The position numbers and the translations under genes are program-made. A DNA stretch of 37,610 nt from Methanosarcina spelaei (lineage in GTDB: Archaea; Halobacteriota; Methanosarcinia; Methanosarcinales; Methanosarcinaceae): positions 1-37,610 of the forward strand of contig NZ_LMVP01000224.1 of assembly GCF_002287235.1 (NCBI RefSeq), read 5' to 3'. How positions within the stretch are numbered: position 1 is the stretch's first letter; every line of letters starts with the position of its first letter. The notes under the pieces are model-generated. The model was given only the letters and a program-made list of their open reading frames with translations, made no database searches and was not told the origin of the DNA. Below are positions 24,749-33,466 of the stretch, piece after piece.

Positions 24749-25144
24749 ATGAGAAATATGGAAAAGAGATATGTTTACAAGCTCGCTTTAGGAGTTATTG
24801 TTCTACTTGCTGGAATAGTATCAGCAACTTTTTATGAACACGATGCCTCGTTTTCGAGTTTTCTAATAAGCATGGGGCTAGTCCTCTTTATTGTGACAGC
24901 CTTAAGGTTCTTTAGGCAGGGTGACCTTCCGGACAGGGATGAAAGGACAAAAAAACTTGCAGCTTACGGGATAACTTATTCCTGGCTTCTGACACTGATA
25001 CTCATTTCAGTACTCTACTTGGCGAACTTCTTCAAAATGGTTGATTTTACTGCTGAAAGTGTGCTTGGTATACTTCTTTTCTTTATGACCATTTCAGCAA
25101 ATATCTTCAGGTGGTATTTTACACGAAAAGGTGACGTTGAGTAA
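24749..25144 (+). CDS. Small membrane protein, DUF2178-like
   Basis: A 131-residue protein with four hydrophobic segments (about residues 12-27, 36-52, 74-92 and 102-120) and a conserved-looking [13 protein letters not shown] between the second and third. That pattern matches the small membrane proteins often encoded next to XRE regulators (DUF2178-like). It probably sits in the cytoplasmic membrane and partners the regulator that starts 20 bp after its stop. The ribosome binding site is weak (GGGACAGCT). Confidence 0.65.
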   Translation: MRNMEKRYVYKLALGVIVLLAGIVSATFYEHDASFSSFLISMGLVLFIVTALRFFRQGDLPDRDERTKKLAAYGITYSWLLTLILISVLYLANFFKMVDFTAESVLGILLFFMTISANIFRWYFTRKGDVE

Positions 25145-25163
25145 GGACTTAGGAGGGAAAATC

Positions 25164-25370
25164 GTGAAAACAAGAATCAAGGAATTTCGGGCCAGGCATG
25201 ACCTTACTCAGGAAGACCTTGCAAAAATGGTAGGCGTCCGGAGAGAAACCATTGTTTTTCTTGAAAAAGGAAAATACAATCCCTCACTAAAGCTTGCATA
25301 CCGGATCTCAAGGTGCCTGGACACCACAATCGATGAGTTATTTCTTTTTGAGGACTCGGACTTTGAATAA
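25164..25370 (+). CDS. XRE-family transcriptional regulator
   Basis: A compact 68-residue helix-turn-helix protein ([20 protein letters not shown] as the HTH, then [20 protein letters not shown]). It has no ligand domain, like the YgzD-type regulators. The start GTG is chosen because AGGAGGG lies 7 bp upstream; an in-frame upstream start at 25131 would overlap the preceding gene. It is co-transcribed with the membrane protein and lies 180 bp before an ABC transporter operon that it might control. Confidence 0.85.
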   Translation: MKTRIKEFRARHDLTQEDLAKMVGVRRETIVFLEKGKYNPSLKLAYRISRCLDTTIDELFLFEDSDFE

Positions 25371-25550
25371 GTTACTAAAAAATACTTTTGCTCTGGGTGT
25401 TTTTTGTGAGTTTGTATCTCTTTTTAATCGGTTTTCATATTTTATCTTATTTTTTTATAAAGATAGTAAGTATCTTTAATAATATTCAAAAACGAATAAA
25501 CTTTTAAATGATTAATTATAATTAGTTTATTAAGTTTTACAGGAGAAAAC

Positions 25551-26291
25551 ATGGAAAATGTACTTATAGCCTTTCAGAATGTATGGAAAATTTATCAAAT
25601 GGGAGAAGTTCGGGTTAATGCCCTGAAAGCTGTGAGCGTTCAACTAAGAAAAGGAGAATTCGTTGCAATAGTCGGGCCCTCTGGAAGTGGAAAATCCACA
25701 ATGATGAACCTCGTGGGTTGCCTGGACATCCCTACAAAAGGTCAGATTTTCCTGAAAGGTCGGAATATAGCTCACCTTGAAGAATCTGACCTTGCAGCCC
25801 TCAGAGGCAGGACAATAGGGTTTGTTTTCCAGCAGTATAACCTAATTCCTGGTATGACGGCTCTTGAAAATGTGCTTTTACCCCTGGAAATCCAAGAAAT
25901 TGACGATAAGGTGGCAGAAAAACGTGCAAAGAAAATGCTTGCGCTTTTAGGGCTTTCGGATAAAATTCAGCATAAACCTTCTCAACTTTCAGGTGGCCAG
26001 CAACAAAGAGTCTCGATTGCTAGAGCTCTGGCATGTAATCCCGAAATCATTCTCGCAGATGAACCAACAGGGGCTCTGGACAGTGTTACAGGAAAAGAAT
26101 TACTGGCAACTCTACACAGGCTCTGGAAAGAGGAAGGGAAAACAATAGTTATGGTTACGCATGATCTGCACCTTGCAAAATATGCAAGCAGGCATATTGA
26201 ACTGAAGGATGGAAAAATCGTCAGGGATGAAATGAATGAAGAAAAACTTGACCCCGAAGCTCAAAACATGGTGCTTGAGGCCGAAACCTGA
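25551..26291 (+). CDS. ABC transporter ATPase, MacB/LolD type
   Basis: A 246-residue ATPase of the MacB/LolD group. Walker A GPSGSGKST is at 42-50, Q-loop FVFQQYNL at about 91-98, signature LSGGQQQRVSIARAL at 146-160, Walker B EIILADEPTGALDS at 165-178, and the H-loop MVTHD after it. It would power the FtsX-type permease encoded two genes downstream, exporting a substrate or moving lipoproteins. The ATG has AGGAG five bases upstream. The spacer to the next gene is 255 bp, so the downstream pair may also have its own promoter. Confidence 0.9.
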   Translation: MENVLIAFQNVWKIYQMGEVRVNALKAVSVQLRKGEFVAIVGPSGSGKSTMMNLVGCLDIPTKGQIFLKGRNIAHLEESDLAALRGRTIGFVFQQYNLIPGMTALENVLLPLEIQEIDDKVAEKRAKKMLALLGLSDKIQHKPSQLSGGQQQRVSIARALACNPEIILADEPTGALDSVTGKELLATLHRLWKEEGKTIVMVTHDLHLAKYASRHIELKDGKIVRDEMNEEKLDPEAQNMVLEAET

Positions 26292-26470
26292 AAGAAAAAA
26301 CTACGGGATATTTTTAGCAGAGATTAAATCATATTCAAGCTAAGTTTAGATTATTCATACTAAATTAAGACTGTTTAGATTACTTTCGATTATTTAAACT
26401 ATTTCAAGTTATTTAAACTATTTCAGATTATTGAGATTATCTCAATATTCAAATTACATTAACCTCCATT

Positions 26471-26487
26471 CGGACAATATGCGTCCG
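26471..26487. promoter_or_regulatory. Short palindrome upstream of the CARDB gene
   Basis: CGGAC-AATATGC-GTCCG, an inverted repeat with 5-bp arms, lies about 20 bp before a TATA-like TTTTATAA (26507-26514), where a regulator could block or assist the basal factors. Confidence 0.35.
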
Positions 26488-26546
26488 ATAAAACTTCTTT
26501 GGACATTTTATAAAGTTATTGTATAAGTAAAAAATGAGGAATTGAG

Positions 26547-27920
26547 ATGGGATTTAAACTTACAAGTTTTATTTGCTTGCTTTTACTGTTTTTCTTCTGC
26601 GTTCAACCTGTGCTGGCGGAAGATACTTTAGAAGGCGAGAGCACTGATGAGAAGAGTACTTCCAATATTAGTTCGGGTCTTGATAAAGGCTTAACCCTTG
26701 ACCTGCTCAACCAGGACCCGGATCCGGTAAAACCCGGAGATGTCCTTGAAATAAGGCTTTCGATCCAGAATACAGGATATGATGATCTTGAGAACTGTGT
26801 TCTTGAAATCAAGCCCGAGTACCCTTTCAAGGCTCTTACCGGTGAAACACTTGTAAAGAACATAGGCACTCTAGGAAAACGCTATGAAGATAACCGCCAG
26901 AAGGTAGTGAAATTCAAGTTGGGAGTAGAAAACAGCGTCAATGAAGGCAAATATCCTTTGAAAGTATACGTTTACACAACTAAAGATAGGAGCAGAGTCT
27001 CCCGTTCAAGTGAATTTGACATAGAAATTGATAGTGAATCAAATGCTGAAATTGAATATATTAATGTCGAAAAAATGGTACCAGGACAGAAAACTAATCT
27101 TATTTTCGGCATAAAAAATGTGGGAAATTCCCCCTTGAAAAACGCCATGTTTTCCTGGGATTGTGCTAATGATGTAATCCTGCCTGTGGGTTCAAGCAAT
27201 GTTAAACACATTAACCTGATTGACATTGGAGACACTGAAAATGTCAGCTTTCAGGTTCTGACAAACGTCAATACAAAGCCAGGCCTTTATAAGCTGGACA
27301 TGGTGCTCACCTACGATGACGTTGAGGAACTCAAGACTATCACGGAAGCAGGCACTGTAGAAAACCAGAAGCGAAAAGAGATCAAAAGCAAAGCAGGAGT
27401 TTATGTCGGAGGCACCACGGATTTCGATATCGCATTCATGGAAAGAAGCCCGACTGGCGCTTATACTTTTACAGTTTCTAACATTGGAAACAATGCGGCA
27501 AATTCAGTCAAGGTTTCTGTCCCCTTACAGGCAAACTGGACTGTTGCAGGCGGCAGCAGTAACTCAGTAGTTCTTGGGAACCTGCAAAAGGGAGACAATA
27601 CAATTGCCGATTTCAACCTGAAACCTGCAGCTATGGATAAAGAGCTTCCTATTAAATTTGAAATTAGCTACACCTCAAATGATGGGATAAGACAGACTGT
27701 GGAAAGGGAGATACCACTTTATTCCTCGTCTTTCACCCCATTAGCCGAGTCTGATGAATCGAAAGGGGGTAATTCGAGCTCACTGAAGTATATAGGATTA
27801 GCTATACTCGCCTGTGTAGCAGGCGCTGTTCTCTATAAAAGGCGCCAAAAGAAGATGAAAATGAAGAATGCACAGCAAGAAGAACTTAATGAAATAAAGT
27901 TCGATGACCCGGACAAGTAA
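26547..27920 (+). CDS. Exported CARDB/S-layer-like protein of the ABC operon
   Basis: A 457-residue surface protein: a signal peptide (about residues 5-24, FICLLLLFFFCVQPVLA), then about three immunoglobulin-like CARDB/NEW3 domains (about 45-150, 170-265 and 290-385; repeated 'xNxGxxxLxNxxxxW' patterns such as FGIKNVGNSPLKNAMFSW and VSNIGNNAANSVKVSVPL), a short linker and a C-terminal membrane helix (YIGLAILACVAGAVLYK) with a basic cytoplasmic tail. In place and arrangement it stands where MacA would stand in MacAB, so it may be the extracellular partner of the permease. It overlaps the permease gene by 17 bp. The start is set by GAGG about 8 bp upstream. Confidence 0.8.
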   Translation: MGFKLTSFICLLLLFFFCVQPVLAEDTLEGESTDEKSTSNISSGLDKGLTLDLLNQDPDPVKPGDVLEIRLSIQNTGYDDLENCVLEIKPEYPFKALTGETLVKNIGTLGKRYEDNRQKVVKFKLGVENSVNEGKYPLKVYVYTTKDRSRVSRSSEFDIEIDSESNAEIEYINVEKMVPGQKTNLIFGIKNVGNSPLKNAMFSWDCANDVILPVGSSNVKHINLIDIGDTENVSFQVLTNVNTKPGLYKLDMVLTYDDVEELKTITEAGTVENQKRKEIKSKAGVYVGGTTDFDIAFMERSPTGAYTFTVSNIGNNAANSVKVSVPLQANWTVAGGSSNSVVLGNLQKGDNTIADFNLKPAAMDKELPIKFEISYTSNDGIRQTVEREIPLYSSSFTPLAESDESKGGNSSSLKYIGLAILACVAGAVLYKRRQKKMKMKNAQQEELNEIKFDDPDK

Positions 27921-29361
27921 ATCAAAAGAACGCGGAAAACGGAGTCTGTGTTCCATGAAGCCGGGAAAGATCTTAAAAATTGCCTTTAGTATGGTCAAAG
28001 CCAATAAGCTGAGAAGCTGGCTGACTATAATAGGGATAATAATAGGCATTGCCTCGGTAATGGCAATTGTCACTACAGGGGAATATTTCGAAAAAGAGGT
28101 AACTGAAACTCTGGAAGGCTTCGGTGGTGATATCATTACAATCGTAGCCTCGACACCCTTCCGGGTAACCGACGAAGAATTCGCAGTAGCGGATTCGGAA
28201 AATACGGACAGTAGTACGGACGGAAGTTCAGAAATTTCGGGAGATTACTCGGAGACAACTACAGAGACCGTAGAGACTGAAGAGGAAACTCAGAATAATG
28301 AATCCAACCCTATTGAGTTTGAACAGGAGACGGAATCTCAACTCACAAATATGGATGTACTTACCCTGCGTAGCATTCCAGCTATTGAATATATCAATGT
28401 TAATGTTGACAAAGGCGCAGAAATGAAGATCGGGGGCGAGAGTACTACTGTCTGGATCCAGGGTGTGGACCCAGCTGTCTGGTCTAAAATCTCAAAGAAA
28501 GAAGTAGAGCAGGGTCGAATGCTGGGAACCGGAGATCGAAACGTTGTGGTTCTTTCAAATGAACTTGCAAAAAAGACTTTCAAGAGGGAAATCAGGCTCA
28601 ACGAGATGGTTCTATTAAACGGTAAGTCATATAGGGTAGTCGGGATTCTGGCAACGGGTAGCGGGCTTCTTGGAGGCCTTACAGGACTTTTCGGAAGCAG
28701 CCTATATATGTCTTACCAGGATGCATATTCTCTTCCCGATCACGAGGGTATTTCTGAGACAGAAACGGACGACTACAGCACCACGTATGTCTATAGCACA
28801 ATAGAAGTCAAACTCAAAAAAGATGCAGATTATGAAGCAGCCCTTAAAGAAATCGAACGCAAAATGAGGCTCTCGAGAAAAGTTACCGAGGATACCCAGG
28901 ACTTTTATGTGAATTCTCAAAAAGAAGCAATTGATAGCACCAGAAAGATGATTAACGGCCTTACCGCATTCCTGGCGTTCATTGCAGGTATTTCTCTCCT
29001 TGTAGGTTCTACAGGAATTGCAAATACGATGTTTACGTCTGTCCTTGAGAAAACTAAAGAGATAGGGATTATGAAAGCCATAGGAGCAAAAAACCACGAT
29101 ATAATGCTGATCTTTCTTTGCAATTCCGCAATGATCAGCCTTGTAGGTGGAATCATAGGTATTCTCCTTGGCACAGTTGTAGTACAGGCAGTTCTTTTCT
29201 TCATATCTATAAAAATGAATTCTCCCTTCGAATTCGCCCTCAGCTTTAAAGCTACCTTTATTTCGACCTTAGTTTCCATAGTTGTAGGACTGATTGCAGG
29301 TCTTGTGCCTGCAAAAAATGCATCTGAACTGAAACCCGTGGATGCACTGAGATATGAATGA
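27904..29361 (+). CDS. MacB/FtsX-type ABC permease
   Basis: A 485-residue permease with the MacB layout: TM1 at about residues 40-58 (WLTIIGIIIGIASVMAIVT), a large extracellular domain, and three C-terminal helices (ISLLVGSTGIANTMFTSVLE, MISLVGGIIGILLGTVVVQ, FISTLVSIVVGLIAGLVPA) with the EIGIMKAIGAKN coupling segment between them. Residues about 95-145 are a Ser/Thr/Glu-rich low-complexity stretch (STDGSSEISGDYSETTTETV) inside the extracellular domain. The gene overlaps the preceding one by 17 bp, so translation is probably coupled; an ATG at 27955 is an alternative start. Together with the ATPase it forms a type VII ABC system. Confidence 0.9.
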   Translation: MTRTSKSKERGKRSLCSMKPGKILKIAFSMVKANKLRSWLTIIGIIIGIASVMAIVTTGEYFEKEVTETLEGFGGDIITIVASTPFRVTDEEFAVADSENTDSSTDGSSEISGDYSETTTETVETEEETQNNESNPIEFEQETESQLTNMDVLTLRSIPAIEYINVNVDKGAEMKIGGESTTVWIQGVDPAVWSKISKKEVEQGRMLGTGDRNVVVLSNELAKKTFKREIRLNEMVLLNGKSYRVVGILATGSGLLGGLTGLFGSSLYMSYQDAYSLPDHEGISETETDDYSTTYVYSTIEVKLKKDADYEAALKEIERKMRLSRKVTEDTQDFYVNSQKEAIDSTRKMINGLTAFLAFIAGISLLVGSTGIANTMFTSVLEKTKEIGIMKAIGAKNHDIMLIFLCNSAMISLVGGIIGILLGTVVVQAVLFFISIKMNSPFEFALSFKATFISTLVSIVVGLIAGLVPAKNASELKPVDALRYE

Positions 29362-29714
29362 AAGATTAGATGCCTTCCAGAGATCATTTCATCTGAAAGG
29401 TTGTCTAAGAAAGTAATAGAGGATAGAAAGGAGAAAGGAACAGAGAAAGAACAGAAAAAGCAGGGAAAGAATAGAGAAAGAACAGAAAAAGCAGGGAAAG
29501 AATAGAGAAAGAACAGAAAAAGCAGGGAAAGAATAGAGAAAAAATAGAGAAAAAATAGAGAAAGAATAGAGAAAAAATAGAGAAAGAATAGAGAAGGGAT
29601 AAAGAAGGAGGTGGTTACAACTCAAGAATATATTTCTTGAATAAGTATAAAGAATTGTATGAAAAACTATATATAGGATCTAAAATATGAGAGGCAGTGG
29701 ATATAGGAGATAAA
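29362..29714. other. Spacer with purine-rich tandem repeats
   Basis: No gene is visible. Nearly all of 29410-29620 is purine-rich on the plus strand and made of the repeats listed separately. A TATA-like CTATATATAG follows at about 29665. Confidence 0.6.
29442..29600. repeat. 31-bp and 11-bp purine-rich tandem repeats
   Basis: Three perfect 31-bp units (29442-29472, 29473-29503, 29504-29534; each starts AGAGAAAGAACAGAAAAAGC) run into about five 11-bp units AGAGAAAAAAT or AGAGAAAGAAT (29535-29589). The 11-mer resembles the start of the 31-mer, so the array probably grew by slippage at two scales. Confidence 0.9.
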
Positions 29715-30221
29715 ATGGATAGTATTAAATTATTCAAAAGAGTCACTGATAGCATCAGTATAATCTTTCTTTATATACTACTGCTGGCTTTAGTTATGGG
29801 AATGATAAAGACCTTGCTGGATATCCGTCTCATTATTTTTGAGTCTCTCGAAAGCGGATTCAGTCAAATGGTAACAAGTGTACTGACGGTTTTTATTGTA
29901 ATTGACCTTTTCAAAGCTTTTGTTGATTATCAGGAAAATGACAGGATCAGGCTTACGGACATCACAGATGCCACAATATTTATAGTCCTGCGTGAAATCG
30001 CAGTCGGCCTTTATTCAAAGGAATTTGGATATGAATTTATTTTAAGTCTTGCGGCATTACTATTTGTGCTCAGTATAATGAGAGTGCTTGCTATCAAATA
30101 TTCTCCGGCAAAGTCTCGGGCTCCCGGATCTTATACCGCTGTACAGAGTGAAGAACAGCCTGCAAAGCAGGGCGTTAGTGCCGTCTTAGATAAATTCAAA
30201 ACTGCCTCCGAAAGTAATTAA
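29715..30221 (+). CDS. PsiE-like integral membrane protein
   Basis: A 168-residue protein with four hydrophobic helices (IIFLYILLLALVMGMIKTLL, MVTSVLTVFIVIDLFKAF, ATIFIVLREIAVGLYS, FILSLAALLFVLSIMRVLAI) and a soluble C-terminal tail. The helix 2-3 region (VIDLFKAFVDY...IRLTDITDA) resembles the PsiE (phosphate-starvation-inducible E) family, whose function is unclear. The ATG at 29715 is chosen because GGAG stands 5 bp upstream (29706-29709); a GTG at 29697 is in frame. A hairpin and T-run follow the stop. Confidence 0.75.
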   Translation: MDSIKLFKRVTDSISIIFLYILLLALVMGMIKTLLDIRLIIFESLESGFSQMVTSVLTVFIVIDLFKAFVDYQENDRIRLTDITDATIFIVLREIAVGLYSKEFGYEFILSLAALLFVLSIMRVLAIKYSPAKSRAPGSYTAVQSEEQPAKQGVSAVLDKFKTASESN

Positions 30222-30270
30222 CTTCTTTTTTAAAACGCTTGATTAGTTCATATTTACTGGAATTTCCATT

Positions 30271-30309
30271 CTGTCTCAAGACGACAGAGTAAAACACTTT
30301 TCTTTTTTT
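30271..30309 (+). terminator. Hairpin plus T-run after the PsiE-like gene
   Basis: CTGTC-TCAAGAC-GACAG (30271-30287) forms a 5-bp stem; TTTTCTTTTTTT follows at about 30297-30309. Confidence 0.5.
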
Positions 30310-30406
30310 GATTACACATGTAAGGAAAAATCGAAATAAACTTTGGGCGCTTAGATTAAGAAAAATAATAAAGTTATCAAGGTAGCAAAGTTGTAAAGCA
30401 CTAAAT

Positions 30407-30508
30407 AGTAAAACTGTAAAGCTAGTAAAACTGTAAAGCTAGTAAATCAGTAAAGATAGTAAAACTGTAAAGCTAGTAAATCAGTAAAGATAGTAAATTA
30501 GTAAAACA
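30407..30508. repeat. 17-bp tandem repeat, six copies of two subtypes
   Basis: Unit A is AGTAAAACTGTAAAGCT, unit B AGTAAATCAGTAAAGAT; the order is A, A, B, A, B and a diverged end unit. The alternation suggests that a 34-bp A-B pair was itself duplicated. The array has the same 17-bp period as the unrelated array at 12085. Confidence 0.9.
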
Positions 30509-30587
30509 AGAAAAGTTCGAAAATGAAAATGCAAAAAGGCTAATCCTGAAAAAGCTTTAAACTATTCCTTTAGTATAAGATGTTTAA

Positions 30588-31352
30588 ATGAAAAAGAGTA
30601 TGCAAGATCTCAGTATCGAAAAAACAGGTATGAAGCCTGTTATCAGGAAGATCTACGATTGTCTTCTTACTTCTTATGGCCCTCAGGGCTGGTGGCCTTT
30701 AACCGAGCTCCGTGAAGCCGGGGGGACAAATCCCACAAAAACCGGCTCTATCCAGGGATATCATCCTGACGATTATACCTACCCGCAAACCAGAAGCCAG
30801 CAGTTTGAAATTATCTGTGGGGCCTTGCTTACGCAAAACACTAGCTGGATACAGGTTGAAAAGGCTCTTCTGAGCCTTAAAGATCTCCTCAGCCTTCAGC
30901 AGATACACTCCTTTTCCCCTGAAGCAGTTCTCTCCCTTGATCAGGAAATCTTAAAAGAAGCTATCAGGCCTGCAGGGTATTACAACCAGAAAGCAGTACG
31001 TCTGAAAAATCTTGCCTGCTGGTTTTCGGAACTTGGAGCTCGAATTCCTGCACGTACAGAGCTTCTTTCTTTAAAAGGCGTTGGCCCTGAGACTGCCGAT
31101 TCGATCCTGCTCTATGCCTTTAAACAGCCTTCATTTGTTGTTGATGCCTACACTAAAAGAATAGTAACAAACCTGGGCCTTGCTGATGAGAAGGCAAGTT
31201 ATAATGAAATCAAAGCCCTGTTTGAAGAAAATTTGCCTGAAGATCTGATTGTGTACCAGGAGTATCATGCCCTGCTCGTGGAGCACGCAAAGAGATATTA
31301 TCAGAAAAAAAGCACTCAGATTAACGACGTTATGCTAGAGAATATATTATAG
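30588..31352 (+). CDS. HhH-GPD DNA glycosylase, MagIII/COG2231 type
   Basis: A 254-residue base-excision DNA glycosylase. It has the WWP motif near the start ([10 protein letters not shown]) and [16 protein letters not shown], as in COG2231, the hairpin-helix-hairpin [20 protein letters not shown] (about residues 159-178) and the catalytic Asp186 ([11 protein letters not shown]). The position of the lyase lysine of endonuclease III (GVGxKTA) is glutamate, so it should be a monofunctional glycosylase such as Helicobacter MagIII, which removes alkylated bases. The C-terminal four-cysteine iron-sulfur loop is absent: after [10 protein letters not shown] there is no cysteine. It ends in TAG followed by an 18-bp duplicate of the last codons. 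Confidence 0.85.
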   Translation: MKKSMQDLSIEKTGMKPVIRKIYDCLLTSYGPQGWWPLTELREAGGTNPTKTGSIQGYHPDDYTYPQTRSQQFEIICGALLTQNTSWIQVEKALLSLKDLLSLQQIHSFSPEAVLSLDQEILKEAIRPAGYYNQKAVRLKNLACWFSELGARIPARTELLSLKGVGPETADSILLYAFKQPSFVVDAYTKRIVTNLGLADEKASYNEIKALFEENLPEDLIVYQEYHALLVEHAKRYYQKKSTQINDVMLENIL

Positions 31353-31594
31353 CTAGAGAATAGATTATAACATACAACACATAACAAGTAACCTGTAACA
31401 TATAACATGTGACACATGACATATTTTCAATGAGATCAATTAAGACTCGTTGGCATATTATTCCACTTTATTAAAAACTCTGGTCTTGCTTTGTTTAGCG
31501 ATTTTTTAAGTCCAATTTATGGACAGTATCACATTATCCAAAAGTTTATATTTTAGGCAGTTTATAGTAGTTTATAGTAATTTGTTGTGATACT

Positions 31595-32092
31595 ATGGAC
31601 GAAACAGATACAACGGACTTATATGCCTGTGCAGATAGTGAAATAGCACTGAACAACAAATGTATTGAAATCGATTACAACGAGATCTTCGATAACAGCA
31701 AACTTTGCGATTGTGGTTCCGAGCTAAACAATGACACTGCCAGAGTTGTGCTTAAAGCAATTGCTCGGGCATCTGAAAAATCGTCAGCGACTGGCATTGA
31801 AACCGTACATATGCTATGTATCACGAAAACAGGATGTAAGAAGTGTGGTAAGGAGTATATCATAGAGTCCACAAAGTCTATAGAAGAACAAATACAGACT
31901 GAGTTCAGTGACTGCAAGTATCGGATGTGCAAAACGTTTGATAAACACCTTGACCGTATTGACATCGATAACCGATATGAATTGAAGTACATTCGCCGAG
32001 ATTATACACCAGCTGCCAAGAACGAACCTGCACAGTTGGGTACTACGACGGATTTACATTCAGAACCTATCCCAAAGACTATTTTGTCCTGA
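31595..32092 (+). CDS. Unknown protein with cysteine pairs
   Basis: I do not recognise this 165-residue protein. Two cysteine motifs, KLCDCGSEL (about residue 38) and TGCKKCGKEYI (about 78-85), look like half-sites of one zinc ribbon with a roughly 40-residue helical insertion between them. The C-terminal third has a charged YRMCKTFDKHLDRIDI segment and a disordered tail. It starts with ATG without a clear Shine-Dalgarno site. Upstream is AT-rich with two TTTATAGTA strings. It may be a nucleic-acid-binding or regulatory protein. Confidence 0.6.
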   Translation: MDETDTTDLYACADSEIALNNKCIEIDYNEIFDNSKLCDCGSELNNDTARVVLKAIARASEKSSATGIETVHMLCITKTGCKKCGKEYIIESTKSIEEQIQTEFSDCKYRMCKTFDKHLDRIDIDNRYELKYIRRDYTPAAKNEPAQLGTTTDLHSEPIPKTILS

Positions 32093-32438
32093 ATTATCAT
32101 GAGCTTTCAGGATCAGTTTAGTGATTAGGTATTCAACTGACTGTTCCGAATACGAAATTTAAAAATCAAAAGTTCAAAAATCAAATTTTGAGTTTCAGAA
32201 TAGCTTTCTATTGGCTTTCTATTGGCTTTCTATTGGCTTTCTATTGGCTCTCTCCATTAGTTATTCGATGTGATTCTAAAATTTAATGCCCCCCAAAAGT
32301 CCTCATTGTAAATGAATAGTTACATAATTCTATACTTTTGTACATGTTGAGTAAGGACATACTTTGAAAATTCTTTCGAACTCAAGTTTAAAATATTAAT
32401 TGTTTAATTTAATAGAAATAAAACGGAGTTTTTTCATC
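32093..32438. other. Spacer with 11-bp tandem repeat
   Basis: No gene is visible. It contains the 11-bp array at 32203-32246. The 3' part is AT-rich and carries the ribosome binding region of the protease gene. Confidence 0.5.
32203..32246. repeat. 11-bp tandem repeat, four copies
   Basis: GCTTTCTATTG is repeated four times perfectly, followed by a diverged GCTCTCTCCAT. Confidence 0.95.
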
Positions 32439-33158
32439 ATGCAGTCATCTTTGAAAATCGGGAATATAATGGACATACCTATCAAACTGGACACATCATT
32501 CCTTCTGGCACTTCCGATATCTGCATATTTTTTCGCGATCAATTCACAGCCATATGGTTTTGCAGGAATTGAGCCAACAGCAGTTAGATATGCTCTTTCT
32601 ACTCTTTCTGCCATCTTCCTTTTTGTCTCAGTACTTTTACATGAGCTGGCACATTCCTATCTTGCAAAACGTTATGGAGCAAATATTGATAGCATTACTC
32701 TTCTCCTCTTTGGAGGTGTTGCCTCTATGGAGATCCCAAAGAAACCCGAACAAGAAGCAAAGATAGCTTTTGCAGGGCCTTTAATGAGCCTCATTATAGG
32801 TTTTATCTGCCTGTTCACATACAATTACGTGATATCCTCTAACTCTGCGTTTGCTCAAAACTCCATATATCTTATTATCTGGGTTCTCGGATCAATGAAC
32901 TTACTGCTTGGGATCTTTAATTTACTGCCTGCTTTTCCTATGGATGGTGGCAGGATACTCCGCTCATTTCTTGCCAGGAAAATGTCTTACGTAAAGGCTA
33001 CTCATAGTGCAGCTTCTATCGGAAAGTTTATTGCTATTCTCATGGCAATTTTTGGAATTTATGCAGGTGATCTCTGGTTTCTCCTAATTGCTCTCTATAT
33101 TTATGGCAGCGCATCTAATGAGGATCGATTTTACTCAGAATCAGGTAGATCTGTGTGA
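32439..33158 (+). CDS. Site-2 protease family intramembrane metalloprotease
   Basis: A 239-residue membrane protein of peptidase family M50. The zinc ligands are in LLHELAHSYLAKRYG (His68, Glu69, His72) and the third ligand, Asp169, in NLLPAFPMDGGRILRS. About five or six hydrophobic segments surround them. It would cut transmembrane substrates within the membrane, possibly an anti-sigma-like or regulatory protein; the archaeal substrates are not known. Some relatives carry C-terminal CBS domains; this one has none. The ATG at 32439 has GGAG at 32425-32428; a TTG at 32400 is in frame upstream but has no ribosome site. Confidence 0.85.
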   Translation: MQSSLKIGNIMDIPIKLDTSFLLALPISAYFFAINSQPYGFAGIEPTAVRYALSTLSAIFLFVSVLLHELAHSYLAKRYGANIDSITLLLFGGVASMEIPKKPEQEAKIAFAGPLMSLIIGFICLFTYNYVISSNSAFAQNSIYLIIWVLGSMNLLLGIFNLLPAFPMDGGRILRSFLARKMSYVKATHSAASIGKFIAILMAIFGIYAGDLWFLLIALYIYGSASNEDRFYSESGRSV

Positions 33159-33466
33159 TATTTAGTTAGGAGTTGACGAATTTTGTATTAAGCCTGGAAT
33201 ATACGTGTTGGGCTAGCTGAAGGTTAGCCTACTATATTTAAGGCCCAAACTCAAGCTTTATCAAGAGGTTATTAGAAGAAGGCTTTTCGAATTTATTGTT
33301 TGTTTTGTCTGGCCATGACTGAGTTCCGGGGCTTAGTTGCTAGAACGTTTTTGTATACATATTCAGAAGCTCAGCAGTGTTGATCTACATATCGTGTAGC
33401 CAAGCTATACCATAACGCGAGTTTAGTATCGCTTTAGCATACCTTAAATCTGCTTAAAAGTTATTA
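33159..33466. other. Spacer before the OLD gene stop
   Basis: No gene is visible. A short inverted pair GGCTA/TAGCC lies at about 33211-33231. Nothing else is recognised. Confidence 0.4.

Larger units (their letters stand above)
30222..30587. other. Spacer with terminator and 17-bp tandem repeat
   Basis: No gene is visible. It contains the terminator at 30271-30309 and the tandem repeat at 30407-30508. A TATA-like stretch (CTTTAAACTATTCC) lies shortly before the next gene. Confidence 0.5.

Noticed and set aside
28702..29387. Minus-strand open frames of 131 and 156 codons
   Set aside because: They are antisense to the permease gene, which has clear MacB motifs.
30407..30508. Short regularly spaced repeats as a possible CRISPR array
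   Set aside because: The units are directly adjacent with no spacers of unique sequence, and no cas genes are present. The same holds for the other arrays.
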